DNA of 64,000 nt, from contig CM048853.1 of assembly GCA_026545225.1 (NCBI GenBank), positions 17,486,755 to 17,550,754 on the forward strand. The letters are read 5' to 3'. Below the pieces are notes generated by a model. That model was given only the letters and a program-made list of their open reading frames with translations. It was not told the origin of the DNA and made no database searches. Source of the DNA: Cornus controversa. Lineage: Eukaryota > Streptophyta > Magnoliopsida > Cornales > Cornaceae. The position numbers and the translations under genes were made by a program. This document shows positions 13,711 to 25,406 of the stretch, piece after piece. How positions within the stretch are numbered: the first letter of the stretch is position 1; every line of letters begins with the position of its first letter.

Positions 13711-15180
13711 TTAATTTTTTTTAAAAAATTATATGCACATAACAACAAAATGTTCAAAATGACCTGTACAACAAAAATCATCCATCTTCAATTCCACCAA
13801 TATACAACTGAACAACACCCAAAGTCCTATTCACATCAAGCCTTGATAACATCAATATTAACAGGCTTTACATAATACTTTTGCAACAAATAATCAACAA
13901 AAATACTCTTGGTTGAGTTAACTTATGATATTAAACGTGGCAGAACAATCATTTAGATCACTCAAGTACTATAGGCAGCCCAATCAAATTCTAAAACTAG
14001 TAACAAATGACACACCAAATTTTGCTCAATCTAATTTAAAGAACCAAATTCAATTAAAACTGAAGGTTGACACACCATATGAACAGCGAGGAACACACCA
14101 AAATGGAAATCAGTGAGGGGGAAGGAACTTGTGGAATATCAAAAATAGCAACCAATGTTGAACAGATTTACGTACTGCATTTGCTAAATATACATAATAT
14201 GAAACGACATTACATATTGTAAAATTGCAACAAAATATTAATTCTACCAATCACAAACAAATAAATTAATTCTAAACTTCTTTTATATTCAAAGAGCTAG
14301 TTCCGAAACATATCTATTCAAAGAAAAAAAAAGTTTCAATACTAACACAACTAACATTATGATTGCTTACCAATAGCATTCCTTTCAACCAAAACATTAA
14401 GCTATATCAAAACTACATTAAAAAAACTAAAACGCTTTGCTTAAATGCATAACACAACTATACCCAAAAAAACAGCCATAATGTCCAAAAATTAGTCACT
14501 GTCCAGTGTGTCACTGTTTAAAATATCTGATCAGTCTTCAAAAAAATATATGTCCAAAAGTTGGCTAAAATAAACCTACATTATAAAACATTTTCAATCA
14601 AAATCAATACTTTTTCTAATAATCAATTCAATTTAAACTCTAAGTACACTAATAAAATACTCCATATTTAAACAAATGGTTTAAGAGTAATTCATGTCAT
14701 GTAATGCATGTATATTATATGTAGTTTCAATTCAGAATTAACTCTAAATTTATGATTTGTCTTTTCCATCTTTTGTTTTAAAAAGATTAAGATCCAAATG
14801 AATATCTCGCAACTATTTTCCTTGAAGTTTCCTTTTGTCTCTAAAGCATAAGGGAAAAAAAGAATAAAAGAAAAAGAAAGTCTAAAACTCTGAATTTTTT
14901 TAGTTTCCACTATTTGAACAGAACCCTCCAAATGATCAAGAAAGAAAGAGAGGAAGTCTAAAACTCTGAGCCCTGAATTGATTTCCATTATTTGATAAAA
15001 ACCCTCCAGTAGTTTTATCTGTGTACATTATGTGAATTCCGCTTTGAAAGGGTAATTAGATTTTTTTTTTAAAATGAAGCATAAAAGATAAATTCAATAT
15101 ATTTTATGCATTTGGCAGTTTCTCAGCAAACAAAAACGACATTGCCCCCTTTGTACACATCATGAATTCAATTGAGTATA
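13711..15180. other. CACTA-1 left internal region, no gene seen
   Basis: The first 200 bp (CCACCAATATACAACTGAACA, ACACCCAAAGTCC, CAAGCCTTGATAACATC, TACTTTTGCAACAAATAA) matches CACTA-2 at about 27215-27430 and is part of the shared element backbone. Beyond about 13910 the two elements differ. The remainder is AT-rich with only short, unconvincing frames on both strands. Confidence 0.6.
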
Positions 15181-15184
15181 ATCA

Positions 15185-15500
15185 GCACTATAAAAGTTCA
15201 GCAAAACCAGCAATATGGATCAGCACAAACCAGCAATGGAATTCAGCACCAAACAACAACTTATTTCAGCAAAAACAGCAATATGTTTCAGCACCAAACA
15301 GCAATGGAATTCAGCAAAAACAACAATAATTTCAGCACCAAACGGCAATAGAATTCATCAAAAAACAGCAATATAAGATCAGCAAAAACAACATATCAGT
15401 TCAGCAAAATCAGCATATAACATCAGCAAGAATCAACATATAAAATGAGCAAAAAAAATAGCATATTAATTCAGTAAAATCAGCAAGAATAAGCATATAA
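15185..15500 (+). repeat. CAGCA-rich minisatellite in CACTA-1
   Basis: Irregular tandem repeat of units of about 20-26 bp built from TTCAGCAAAAACAGCAATAT and TTCAGCACCAAACAGCAATG. More than ten copies are recognisable, decaying towards the right. No reading frame stays open through it. Function unknown. Confidence 0.75.
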
Positions 15501-18120
15501 AAGTAACATGTAACATGTAAAGAAACAATTTCAAGGAAAAAATAATTCTCAGTAGAATTCTTCAACTATAGAAGTACTTATCCAATGACATTTAGAAAAT
15601 GGGGAAATCTAAAATCGTGGAATGATGCTCCATCGATAGACAATTTCAATTGTGATATCTTAGTGCTTTGCTCACAGTCGAGAAAGTGGAAGCATTCAAG
15701 TGAAATAGTGTGCATAGAGAAGTTGGGGTATTGGAATAGAGCAGAAGGAGATATCCAAGAGTGGGAAGCAGAGTAGGTGATCTCCTCTCTATTCAGATTG
15801 GAGAATCATAGATCTGGGAAGATAATGGAAAAAGACCACTTAAGAAGACTATCAAGTTGGCTTAATGCCAAAAGCAAGAGGGGGGAATGTATCAAACACA
15901 GGATGATTACTAATACACTTTAAGCAAAAATTATTGAGCAAATATCTTTCTTCTTTGGGGTAAAAAAAAGGAGCAAATATCACTAAATGAAGTGAGAGCA
16001 TTGCAAAATGAATTTGCTTTTGTCACGGATACAACTTTTTTTATGCAGGTAATAGACAACAACAACAAAAAATCAGATGGATAAATGAAGTCCAAACTAT
16101 ACATTTATACAATTTGTCTTGGGAAAAAAGATATGAGAGTTCTATAAGACAGTTTTCCAGGTTTTAGAAAAAGGAGGTACCAACTAGACATAAGTTGATG
16201 TAATATACCATTATGAAAGCATTGAAGAAAAAACTTGTGAATTTTCAACCACAATGAAACTACACCTGGGATTGGCATTAAACATGTTTTTAATGCAATG
16301 ATTGTGGATAACTTTATCAAACATATTCCACTACAGGTTTTTATGTGTACGTTGTATGTATGTGACTAGCAAGGCAAGAGTCAATGTGAAATTCTAAATA
16401 ATACTATTTAGAGATGCTTTATAATGAAAGTTTTAGGACAACCCCTAATAATATCATAAATACATAAATTTTGCTAAAACTTATAGCCATACTGTTCAAA
16501 ATAAAGTCTACTTGTTGATCTTTTAATTCAAAGGCTTTTTCCAAAGTTTACAACATCAGCCAAAGAATTGGATGTCAATTGAAATTTTGGGTTAAAGGTT
16601 GTGTATAGAATACATGTGATTTTCACCTCTAGCATCTCCATCTTGCTACTCGAAAAACCAAAGTGTCAAGAAAAGAAATTATTACTAATTATCTAATCAT
16701 AAAGGCCTTCATCATGCCAGATATCAATTAAAAATTCTACCATCTCCTGCAAAGTCCAACAACCAAATAAAGTCATATTAGCACTCTCCAAAATGATACG
16801 CACAAAATTATAACCAAAAAAATGTCAGCGTGGGAATATTCTCTACAAAATTTTTAAAATTCAGTACCATTCTTAGTTTTATATGACCAATTTAGGCAAA
16901 CCTAAGTGTTCCATGTTTTCTAGTAAATAATGTTCCATAGAAATCTAACCCCTCCATTTTGTTTTCCAATTATCTTCATTTTGAAGTGGGTTTCATTTTG
17001 ATGTAGGATGAAAATTCAGTAAAAAAAGATAAAAGTTAGTTGTAAACCAGATTGGAGATAAGAAGAAAATGAATGTTCCAAGACTCGGACTTGGACTTCC
17101 TTAGGCTTCACCCATGATGTTTGACTCTCTAAAGCTCATCTTCATTAAATTGAAAATTTATATAAACATTTATCTGTTGGACTTATCCTACATCTAATAG
17201 GAGTACGGACTTCAAAATCAAAAGCTCTAAATTTTAACAAGGAAAACTTGACCCAAAATAAGACTCATGGACTACAACAACCTATCAGCAAATCTAGAAC
17301 TCCTAAATGATAGCAAAACATTATTAAAATATACTAGCAATAAACTAACCTATAGAAAGCATAAAATAAGACAAATTGAACAGACTTAAGATCACAAGCT
17401 CTTGAACACGATATAAGCTTTGTAATCTGTCTCTTTTCTTGTTAGCACACTCTGCATCAGGTTTCTTTGAAACAGGGACCATGGTTTGAAATCTAAAGTG
17501 AAAGACTCAGCCGCTAAACTTGGCTAATAATTTAGTCATGCATAAATGCATATATTTTGAATAAGAGCATTAAAGGAATGCAGCAGATCTCTCTCCTTTA
17601 GCAATCGGCTCGGCTATGGGAGTCCAGCCGACCTGCCCTGCAGCAGCTGGCTGTGTAACTGCTATGGTCCCATACTTTTTGTTTTTCTGTTACAAAAAAG
17701 ATTTGCTGGCACACTTGTCATTCACTATATCTTTCCCCATCTGCTCTGTCTGAGATGGATCTTCCCGCTCTTAGTGATTCATCCTTAATACGTTAAAAAT
17801 GGTCCGGAGGTGGCTAATGTGGTCGTTTAACATTCCGTTCCATCAGGGTTGTGGTATGAGGCAATGTATGGCAATCTCTGGACACAAGCAGCTGGGAACA
17901 TACTTCATTCTATTGCCCCCAATTTCTATGAAGTAAAGGATGAATGTCCTTTTTTGGGTTATTCCTTCCACATATTAAGGAAGGGAACCAGAATAACAAC
18001 CTTCTAAAGTTGAGTCCTATAAAAGAAGTGACTTACAAGTATACCAACAACATACACTATCCAAGTTATTTAAACATTCAAATCTTCCAACTCTACAAGA
18101 CACTTTTCACTGCTACTTCA
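15501..18120. other. CACTA-1 interior, no recognisable gene
   Basis: AT-rich sequence with short open frames of 60-80 codons (for example 15585-15776 on +, 16105-16320 on -) that resemble no family I know. A GC-richer patch at about 17590-17680 contains GGCTCGGCTATGGGAGTCC and GCAGCAGCTGGCTG and may be the end of a small unidentified repeat. The stretch 17840-18120 is open for part of its length (AMYGNLWTQAAGNILHS on +) and may belong to the LINE fragment that follows. Confidence 0.4.
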
Positions 18121-18129
18121 ATTTTGCAT

Positions 18130-18400
18130 ATGGTAATGCATTGTGGTGGAAGTCTTAAAGAAATGACAGGTCTAGTGTGAGATCGTTTTATAAGGTGCTT
18201 TGTGGTGATGGGAATCCAAAGTTTCTTGGAAGGGCATTTAGTGAGTTACAAGTTCCTTCAAAAATGTCTCTTTTCATTTGAATTGCAACTTTGGAGGTTA
18301 TTCTAGTCATATATGCTTTGGGAAGTTTATGGAAAAATGTCCCCAAATTGGTTGCTTCCTTTTCTGGAGCTTATTTTATGTACATTTACTTAAAAGAATC
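18130..18400 (+). pseudogene. L1-type LINE fragment (region before the reverse-transcriptase-associated zinc finger)
   Basis: On the + strand the translation gives ALWWKS, a stop, then RNDRSSVRSFYKVLCGDG and NPKFLGRAFSELQVPSKMSLF, another stop, and IATL. This follows the pattern of the conserved segment near the C-terminus of plant LINE reverse transcriptases (WWKPSRNG..SVKSFYK..., PWK.IW..KVP.KVSFF.W.A). It is a short, decayed piece with in-frame stops and no start. A second piece of the same domain lies at 19060-20620, split by a solo LTR. Family assignment rests on motif memory only. Confidence 0.6.
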
Positions 18401-19083
18401 ACCACTTGTTTGATACAGTAATGATACACAATTTTTACTCTACACAATTTTTTATTTTAAGAAATTCTTCGTCATGTATAATAACCCAGAATTTACTTTG
18501 AGCATTTCCTGTAGACAATTTTTCACTTAGAGTGCCATCAATAACGGGAAATGTAGTCACGATTCTGACAGTATAGCAAATAGAATATTGCCTAGCATAC
18601 AAATTCTATGAGATACTTAAACAGGACTACAATAGATCTCAACTGTACCTGAAGAAGCAATGAGGAAAGCATACCTTATAATTGGATCCTTTGACATTCT
18701 ATGCGACTTTCGAGTTTGATCTCCAACCCATTCTTTTCTGCTCTCATGCCAAGATATTGCAGCTACATAAAACATTAAATGATATTATACTCCCAGAAAG
18801 GGAAAAAGTAAAAAGTATAGTGGAAGCTTTCCAAATAAATTATATATAAACACAAAAATGTAGAAAGAAGGTTACTAATGGCAAATTCTTGAGTTATATT
18901 GAGGAAAGAAAAGATTCCCTTAGACAGTAACAAAATTCCTATGATCATTGTGTCATATGGTTAGAAAAAGAATTAGGAAATGTAGCCAGAGATATAGCAG
19001 AATGGAGAGACCGTCTGTTGCCCAACTCAAGAATTCCAAATAACACCATTAACATCCTATTCACAGGGGAGGGTGCATATATG
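18401..19083. other. CACTA-1 interior between LINE pieces, no gene seen
   Basis: AT-rich sequence without convincing coding potential. The last 30 bp before the solo LTR (GGGGAGGGTGCATATATG) lead in frame into the zinc-finger piece of the LINE on the other side of the LTR. The rest may be a separate insertion or diverged LINE. Confidence 0.4.
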
Positions 19084-19088
19084 TGTTC

Positions 19089-20486
19089 TGATCGGCGTTG
19101 AATGTTACGCATTCTAGCCTCTTAATTTACATATTTAATTCTCTTAGTGATAGGTTATATGTGATTTTACTCTGTTTTGTGTATTTTCTGTCTTTTTCAG
19201 GGCCTTAATGATTATTTCAGATAAAACCATGATTTTGGGCTTTTAAAGATGATATCCAAGAAGGTTATATGAAGCCTACATCTAATGGGTCCATTCAACT
19301 CCATATTTTAACTCAAATCAGCCCAAGGAAGAGGTTCAAGAGAATTATAACTGCTTAAGAAGATTACGGGCCTGAAGTCCAATTCTACACTTAATCCAGT
19401 TTTAATCCCGTTTTGGAAAGTGGACTGAAAACCTTATTTCCGAGCTTCAATTCGACTTAATTCCCGCGTGGGTTGAACGAAATTCGATTCTGGACACTTT
19501 TGTATTTCACGTAAATTTCATGAATCGAACTTCTACTGGGTCAAAACTTGGGCCGATTGTCAGCAGAAAAATATACCTATTTTGGGCTGCGGGAAAACCC
19601 TAATTGTCTCCTAATTGGATTAGGACTTTATCTCCTAATTGGATTAGGACTTTATGTATTCTCTTGGGGTATAAAGAGGTGAATGGGAGGCTGTTTTGAG
19701 GAGGAGAAAAGAAGAGGAGGCCAGGGCAGAGAAGACAGAGACAATCCGGGTTTTATTTATTCATTATGTCTTTTATTATTTTGTTATCTTCTTCTTCTTC
19801 TACCATGTGTAACTAAACTTCTCAACTAAGGTTGAGGAGGAAACCTCCATTAATGAAGTGAAGTTCTTTTGTTCATTAATTGATTCTCATGTGTATGATT
19901 TAAATTCTTATGATTTTCGCTTCTTGTGATTAATTATTTTATAATTCTTTCACCATCTATATCATGTATATGTGGTAGTTAGAAAGTATTATAATTAATC
20001 TAAGCTTGAGTTTGTATTTCTTAAAAGTGATAATCTTTGATCTTATGTTTTTCATTAAATTGGATACATAGGATGCTTAGAATTTTACACTAGTGAAGCG
20101 AAGGAAAATCTACCTTTTAATATATTTTTCATAGTGCTTTATTGTTAAATCTTGAGTAAGCAATAGATTGATTTCTTGATTGCTACTCTAACTTTGGGAA
20201 TTAATAAATGAATATTAGAAACTTCATGGATTTAATGGTGGTGGAATCCAAAACCTTAGTTATTTTCTTTATTTGATTTCAATAGTGTTATTTTATTTTC
20301 ATGTTAGTTTAATTTCTCCCAAATCAACTAAACTTGTGTTTAAACTAGATTAGTTTTAAATTAATTTGAATTTGTATTAGTTTTTCTTCTCAAAGCATTC
20401 CCTTGGGTTCGACCTCGTTCTTGCCGAACTATACTTTAATAGATTCGTACACTTGCGAGTTATTTAACAATTTTAAAACAACATCA
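19089..20486 (+). mobile_element. Solo LTR, Ty3/gypsy (Athila/Tat-like), 1,398 bp
   Basis: The segment begins TGATCGGCG and ends AACAACATCA. It is flanked by the identical 5-bp duplication TGTTC (19084-19088 and 20487-20491). The tail (TTGGGTTCGACCTCGTTC, then ACTTGCGAGTTATTTAAC) closely resembles the tail of the complete LTR element in CACTA-2 (GGGATCGATACCCTC, CTTGCGAGTGGTTAAAT, ACCACATCA). It is therefore probably a related family. No internal region is present, as expected after recombination between the two LTRs of a former copy. A TATA-rich promoter and the GGGCCTTAATG region lie inside. Fossil. Confidence 0.85.
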
Positions 20487-20491
20487 TGTTC

Positions 20492-20620
20492 CTTGTGCAA
20501 GGAGGACAAAGATTTTGTTGATTATGTGGTTGTTCATAAATCATATTATATGTGGAACAGGCAGTTTCAGCTGCTTAGGGTAATTGGTTTTCCAAGGAGG
20601 CCCTTCAGTAAATAATCAAA
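20492..20620 (+). pseudogene. LINE fragment, zinc-finger (zf-RVT) piece
   Basis: Translation on + reads CKEDKDFVDYVVVHKSYY then WNRQFQLLRVIGFPRRPF. This matches the zf-RVT motif of plant LINEs (C-x2-C-K-x-D/E-x3-VDHLL-x-HC, then an aliphatic stretch). The first part of the motif, MCSL, is encoded just left of the solo LTR, and the frame continues once one copy of the TGTTC duplication is discounted. The final cysteine of the motif is replaced (VHKS). The piece is short and decayed. Confidence 0.6.
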
Positions 20621-20784
20621 AAGCACTGTTCAAACATGCCTTCGCCCCAAGAGAATTGCTGGAATAGAAATGGCTCGACAGTAATGCCATTTATGATTAT
20701 GGAAAAATGAGATGCACAAATCTTTTAGTAGTATGTCTTCAAAAGAAGGTCTTCAAGACAGATGATACATAAAACAACTGGAGG

Positions 20785-21059
20785 AATAATGAAGTGAATA
20801 CTCATCCAACAATTAATTGATGTGGTGGGCTTGGTTTACGAAATATGGGTTTTTGGACTTCTCAATTAATCAATTATTATGTTTTGAATTGTTTAAGTTC
20901 TGTTAATTATTCAAACCTATTCCTTCCAAACATATCTTGATATGCTTTTGTGTTGACTTTGTTATTGTACAAAACAAGTGTGTGCTATAATTGTTTCAAA
21001 AAAAAAAAAAATGGACAATTCAGGCAGACCAATAATGAAGTGAATACTCATCCAACAAT
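20785..21059 (+). repeat. Poly-A-tailed 217-bp insert between 29-bp direct repeats
   Basis: A 29-bp word starting AATAATGAAGTGAATACTC occurs without mismatch at 20785-20813 and again at 21031-21059. Between them lies a 184-bp AT-rich body (from ATTGATGTGGTGGGC), an A14 run (20998-21011) and 19 further bases. A poly-A run inside long direct repeats suggests a retroposon (SINE or truncated LINE). The extra 19 bases and the unusually long repeat leave a local duplication possible. Confidence 0.5.
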
Positions 21060-21666
21060 CAGTTTCTCAATTTTTCTTGAAGAAGAACATGTGAAACTAA
21101 CAGGTACACATGATTAGATAAGTTAACCAACTGCCAAAGCCAATGTGGCATGGCTGTATAGGCATCTTTAACAGGATTCTCTTGAGTTCAATTTTTACCA
21201 TTGACCCATTAATACAAATGGATAAGAAACCTAGGTAAGCCCGTGTGGCCCTAGAAACACAACTCAGGAAAGCAACAGTACTCAGCATGAATGACTGCTT
21301 TGCAAATGGGGAGACAGCAGATAGAGCAGCTTAATTAAGAAAACACCAATTTTTGGACATATACTCTAAATGAGCTAACGTTTTTCATTCCTAATACAAT
21401 AGGCACTGTAGTTAAAACAGATCAAATAACTCAGAAAGTGCAGAAAGGGGACATTCAATCAGTTTGCAATAACACACTAAAAGCATTATACGTCATTGCC
21501 AGCATCTGTTCCCAGCGTTAACTTTTGTTTAGTTTTAGATATTATGATTTAACAAATTAATTACAAAAAAAAACCAGAAAAGTCCATAGTGTACTGTCAG
21601 TAGCCCAACCTGCAAATTTGTTTGAATTTTTAAGTTCATTTCATATTTGATATAAGTCAAGTCCTG

Positions 21667-21698
<32 letters not shown>

Positions 21699-21907
21699 AA
21701 TGTATGGCATGTATCAAATTTATTGCTGCCTGACTTTGGCTTCTCTCTCTCTCTACCCTGTTATATTGGGATTTTTTATTTTGTTGTTTAATTTACTTTC
21801 TTCAAAACTAGCTTCTTGTACTTCTTTATTCTAAAACAAGGTCTACTTCTAAGTTCATGAACAAATTAAGATCTGTTGGACTTTGATATTCATTCATACA
21901 TTCAGTT
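21060..21907. other. Sequence upstream of the HD-Zip fragment; possible captured 5' flank
   Basis: No coding sequence recognised. It includes a TG/TA microsatellite (21668-21698) and a pyrimidine-rich tract at about 21740-21760 (TTCTCTCTCTCTACC), the kind of tract common in plant 5' untranslated regions. Because the next feature begins at the natural start codon of an HD-Zip gene, part of this stretch may be that gene's captured promoter and leader. This is inference. Confidence 0.4.
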
Positions 21908-22417
21908 ATGAAGCCATTTAGCAGCTCAGGTTCTTTGGGTGATTTGATCTGTCCACCTTAAGGTAAATTGAAAATTTATCACAAAATTAAGAAAACCCTT
22001 TTTCTCAATGATGTTTCATTTCTCATTTAGTTATACTTTCTCTGTTTGGTTGCTTAGAAAATAGAGGAAATTATGGAAGGAAAAAAAATTACATATTTTT
22101 TGATCAATCAGCTGGGAAAAAAGGTTTCTTTTTCTCAGTGAAAATTGTTCAAATTGTTTTAGCACTACTCTGATATTCAACTTCTATTTTCTTTCTAGTA
22201 ATTGTGAAAATCTTATTATGAGAAAAAAAGAGAGGTTAAAACTCTCTGTTTATTTCTCAATGCAGAGAAGGATCATAAGAACAATGTGGTTTACAGTAGG
22301 GAATTCCAGGCAATGTTGGATGGTTTAGATGGAGAAGATTACTTGGAAGAAAAAATTATTCAGAAGAAAAGGCAATTGAGTTCTAATCAAGTGAATGCAT
22401 TGGAGAGGATTTTCGAG
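21908..22417 (+). pseudogene. ATHB6-like: Captured 5' end of an HD-Zip class I homeobox gene (ATHB5/6/16-like)
   Basis: HD-Zip I proteins are plant nuclear transcription factors with a homeodomain followed by a leucine zipper. Exon 1 (21908-21962) encodes MKPFSSSGSLGDLICPP, matching the family's N-terminus (MKR.SSSDSLG.LI..CP), but then meets a TAA. Intron 1 (21963-22265) starts GTAAAT and ends TGCAG. Exon 2 (22266-22417) continues in the correct phase with EKDHKNN, then VYSREFQAMLDGLDG, then KKRQLSSNQVNALERIFE, the first part of the homeodomain. The sequence stops matching where the family usually has ENKLEPERK. The break coincides with a GTTGAT that could be a weak donor or simply the edge of the captured piece. 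Helices 2-3, WFQNRR and the zipper are absent, so DNA binding is impossible. The retained intron shows capture at the DNA level rather than from mRNA. Confidence 0.85.
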
Positions 22418-22561
22418 GTTGATAAAATAATTGTAGTGTTAATGTTTTTCATATATTTCATGTTTCTGTGAGTATATATATTGTATTTCAAATTATGCTT
22501 ATGTTAGCTGTTAAACTTAAGGTCCTACTGTTAGCTGTTAAAATGATACTAGTTATGTTAA

Positions 22562-22935
22562 ATGAAACAAGCACATGCTAATGGGCAAGTTATAGATCCA
22601 CAAGTACTTGTTCACCCTGATGGCCTCACCTTTTAATTTGTTTGATTATTATTTTCAATGAAGGAACAACTGAACGAAGAGATTCAAGGGAGGATGCATG
22701 TTGAGACTCGTGAAGAGGTGGTGAACAAAGTAAAGGAACGACTTAACAAAGAGATTCAAAACAGGATGAATCAGACCAAAGAGCTGGATATTGAGAAGGG
22801 GCAACTGAACAATGAGATTCAACAGAGGATAAATCAGACCAAAGAGCTGGATATGGAGAATGGACAACTGAACAATGAGATTCAAGAGAGGATGAATCGG
22901 ACAAAGAGTTGAATATGGAGAAGGGACAACTGAAA
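22562..22935 (+). CDS. Small coiled-coil reading frame with 21-residue repeats, unrecognised
   Basis: From the ATG at 22658 an 84-codon frame runs to 22912. It is made of repeats of QLNNEIQQRMNQTKELDME type: one 24-residue step, then two exact 21-residue (63-bp) steps, with a fourth partial copy after the stop. Twenty-one residues are three heptads, and the charged/leucine pattern suggests a coiled coil. About 100 bp upstream, in the same frame but before a stop, lies MKQAHANGQVIDPQVLVHP (from 22562), which also looks coding and might be an earlier exon. The family was not recognised. The C-terminal coiled coil of an En/Spm-type accessory protein is one possibility, another captured host fragment is a second. 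A frameshift and stop in the last copy suggest decay. Confidence 0.45.
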
Positions 22936-23871
22936 GTTTTACATTCAGAAAGTTTTTCCCTTTTCTTCTATTATAACATATACAACCTTGATTCTTCCAT
23001 GGCAAAACCTTGAAATTCAGTATTTCACAATAATTTTCCTCATGTTTTTCTTTTCCAGAAACGTATTCTAACTAATAACACCAGTCTCTAATCTTGTAGA
23101 ATCTCAAAACAACTATATTTTATAATCTGGATAAGGAGGTTCAAACCTTAACCACCTTTGATAATCACAAGCAATTCAAGGAGGTTTTTCTTTGATAATC
23201 ACCAGCAACTATATTGCCTAATGTGTTAATTTGTGTTATACTATTTGGAAATGGTAAATCATGGCAACCAAGCTATCAAATTACACCAAAATTCTGTAGC
23301 AGCTGATACCCATTACAGCCCGAGACTACCTTTATGTCAGCAAAAGTGGCCACATTTTAAAGCCTTCCTTAAAATACTAAAAGCAACAAAGGACATGAAA
23401 CAGAGAAACATGCTCTCAATTGTTGACCACAATTGCCCAGTTTATGAAAATTCTCATAAAAGAACCTAGAGAAGGGCTTGTTCAAAGTGTTGGAATGTTA
23501 TCATAAAAGTGCACAAATCATAGAATGAAGAGTATTACCTTTCTAAAGGGCCTTAATATTGCAGGAGTGGATGAACTGACTCGAAGAGAAGTAGTTCCTA
23601 CAAAGATACCACCACTTCACAATATACAATTTATTTCAGCAACTTGACATGTATGAGCAAATAATTTCATTACTTGTGGAACAAAAATGATGTCATTAAA
23701 TCAGGTTACACTCTGCCTATCATTATGCCAATTTTAAAAGCCTTCATCAAATATTACTACACATTTATTGGTTTCAACAACCCATCTTTTCAATTTCTTA
23801 AATTTAAATCTCAGATAAGTTTAGCTAGTCAATAATTTTAGCCAACTCTTACTGCAGTTATTTTCTTGTTC

Positions 23872-23907
<36 letters not shown>

Positions 23908-25395
23908 CACTAGATATGTATTGAACACACACCGAAAGCCTCTTAACTCCCAACTGATCAATATGAACTTCAAACCTTGTGCTGTGAAATCATGAGATGG
24001 CATTGTTTAAGGGCACTGATGGTTATATTGCTGATCTGAATCACCAAATATATTATATTTTTCTTTTATCTTCCACAATTTACATCACATTTATTTGCTA
24101 TAGAAGTTGAATTATCTTCTCTGGATCTATTTTCAAGTTTCTTTGATTTAATTTAAGAGGCGTACAAGATAGTCTAAGCATCCAATAATCCTTAATCTCT
24201 ATAGCTGGCTAGGTGACCTACTTTTTTGGTGGAACAAATAGAACCACTTGGCTAATTTTGTATTCTTCACTCACAAGTAGGCTATTTGAATGCAGAAACA
24301 CTATTTACCCATTGTCTGTCCAGACATATGTATTTATTGATGAAACCGATCCACTTGGCAGAGGATAGTATTATTAAAAGTTCGACATTGAGGAACAAAC
24401 TTAACATAAAAACTGTAAAAATCTTAGTTCAAGCTAGGGGAGTGAATAAGCCATGCCAGAAAAGGAATTTGACTGTTAAATCTTTGCACGACTTAGCTTG
24501 GATTGAGTTCAGGCTAAGCTTAACTGAAGCTCAGGCCTTGCTTTGTATGGGATTTGAAAGACTAATTTGCTAGTCACACAATACCTACATAGAGGTACAA
24601 ATGCCTAATCAAAGGAGTTATTGGGTTTTGATTAAGATCTTGGTTTGTTAAACAATCAGCATATGATTTAACCACAATCAACACATGATTTAACCTTTAG
24701 TATTTAGGCGAGTGAATAGACTTTAAAAGACTAGGAACCCAAACTGTTATCAATTCTGAGGTTTTATTTTATTTTTTTTGCCAATTCAGTTCTAAGGTTG
24801 CCCAGTTAAAGGGAAAAAAAACCAGCTGGAAATGTTAAAAGCATCCAACTTCTTCATAATGAAGGATAGGGTTGTGCCTAAATGCCTAATGTTACTCTAA
24901 AGTAGAAGTAGTGCACATAAAGTTAAAAGAAATACAAATGACAATGAAAAGAAAGAGCACCAGAAAAAAATTAATAGTGGAATAAAATCCAGGGTCTACC
25001 ATGATGAAAGAGATAAAAACAAAAGCTCTCATTATCATGTTATGGATTTGAGCACTAAAATTAATCTCTAATTTCTAACACAACAATATATCCAACAATG
25101 CATCCACTGAGAAATGGCTAGTGAAAAAATGAAATGCTACTGAGATGAAAGAGAGAGAAATAATACCAGTGAGATGGGTTGAAGACTAAGGAAGCTCAGA
25201 TCTTGCTTCAATGGAGAGCAATTGGGGCTTCAGTTGCTTTGATGAAAAGCAATTGGGCTTTCAGTTGCTTCGATTGATGGAGAGAAATAGGGGATTCTGT
25301 TGATAGAGAGTAAATTTGTTCCAGTGGAGCTAAAGAAAGACTTCAATCAAATAAAAGGACAGTAAAGATTCAAGGGTTAGGAATTTGGGTTCCAG
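22936..25395. other. CACTA-1 right interior, no recognisable gene
   Basis: AT-rich sequence with a GA microsatellite at 23877-23902 and short open frames (23233-23469, 24286-24573 on +) that resemble nothing I know. Short direct echoes occur, for example GAAAAGCAATTGGG near GAGAGCAATTGGGG around 25210-25260. Nothing else is supported. Confidence 0.4.
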
Positions 25396-25406
25396 ATTTG
25401 ATGAAT

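Noticed and set aside
22655-23005. 116-codon minus-strand frame opposite the coiled-coil repeats
   Set aside because: It is the shadow of the 63-bp repeat. The plus strand has the heptad pattern and the more plausible product.
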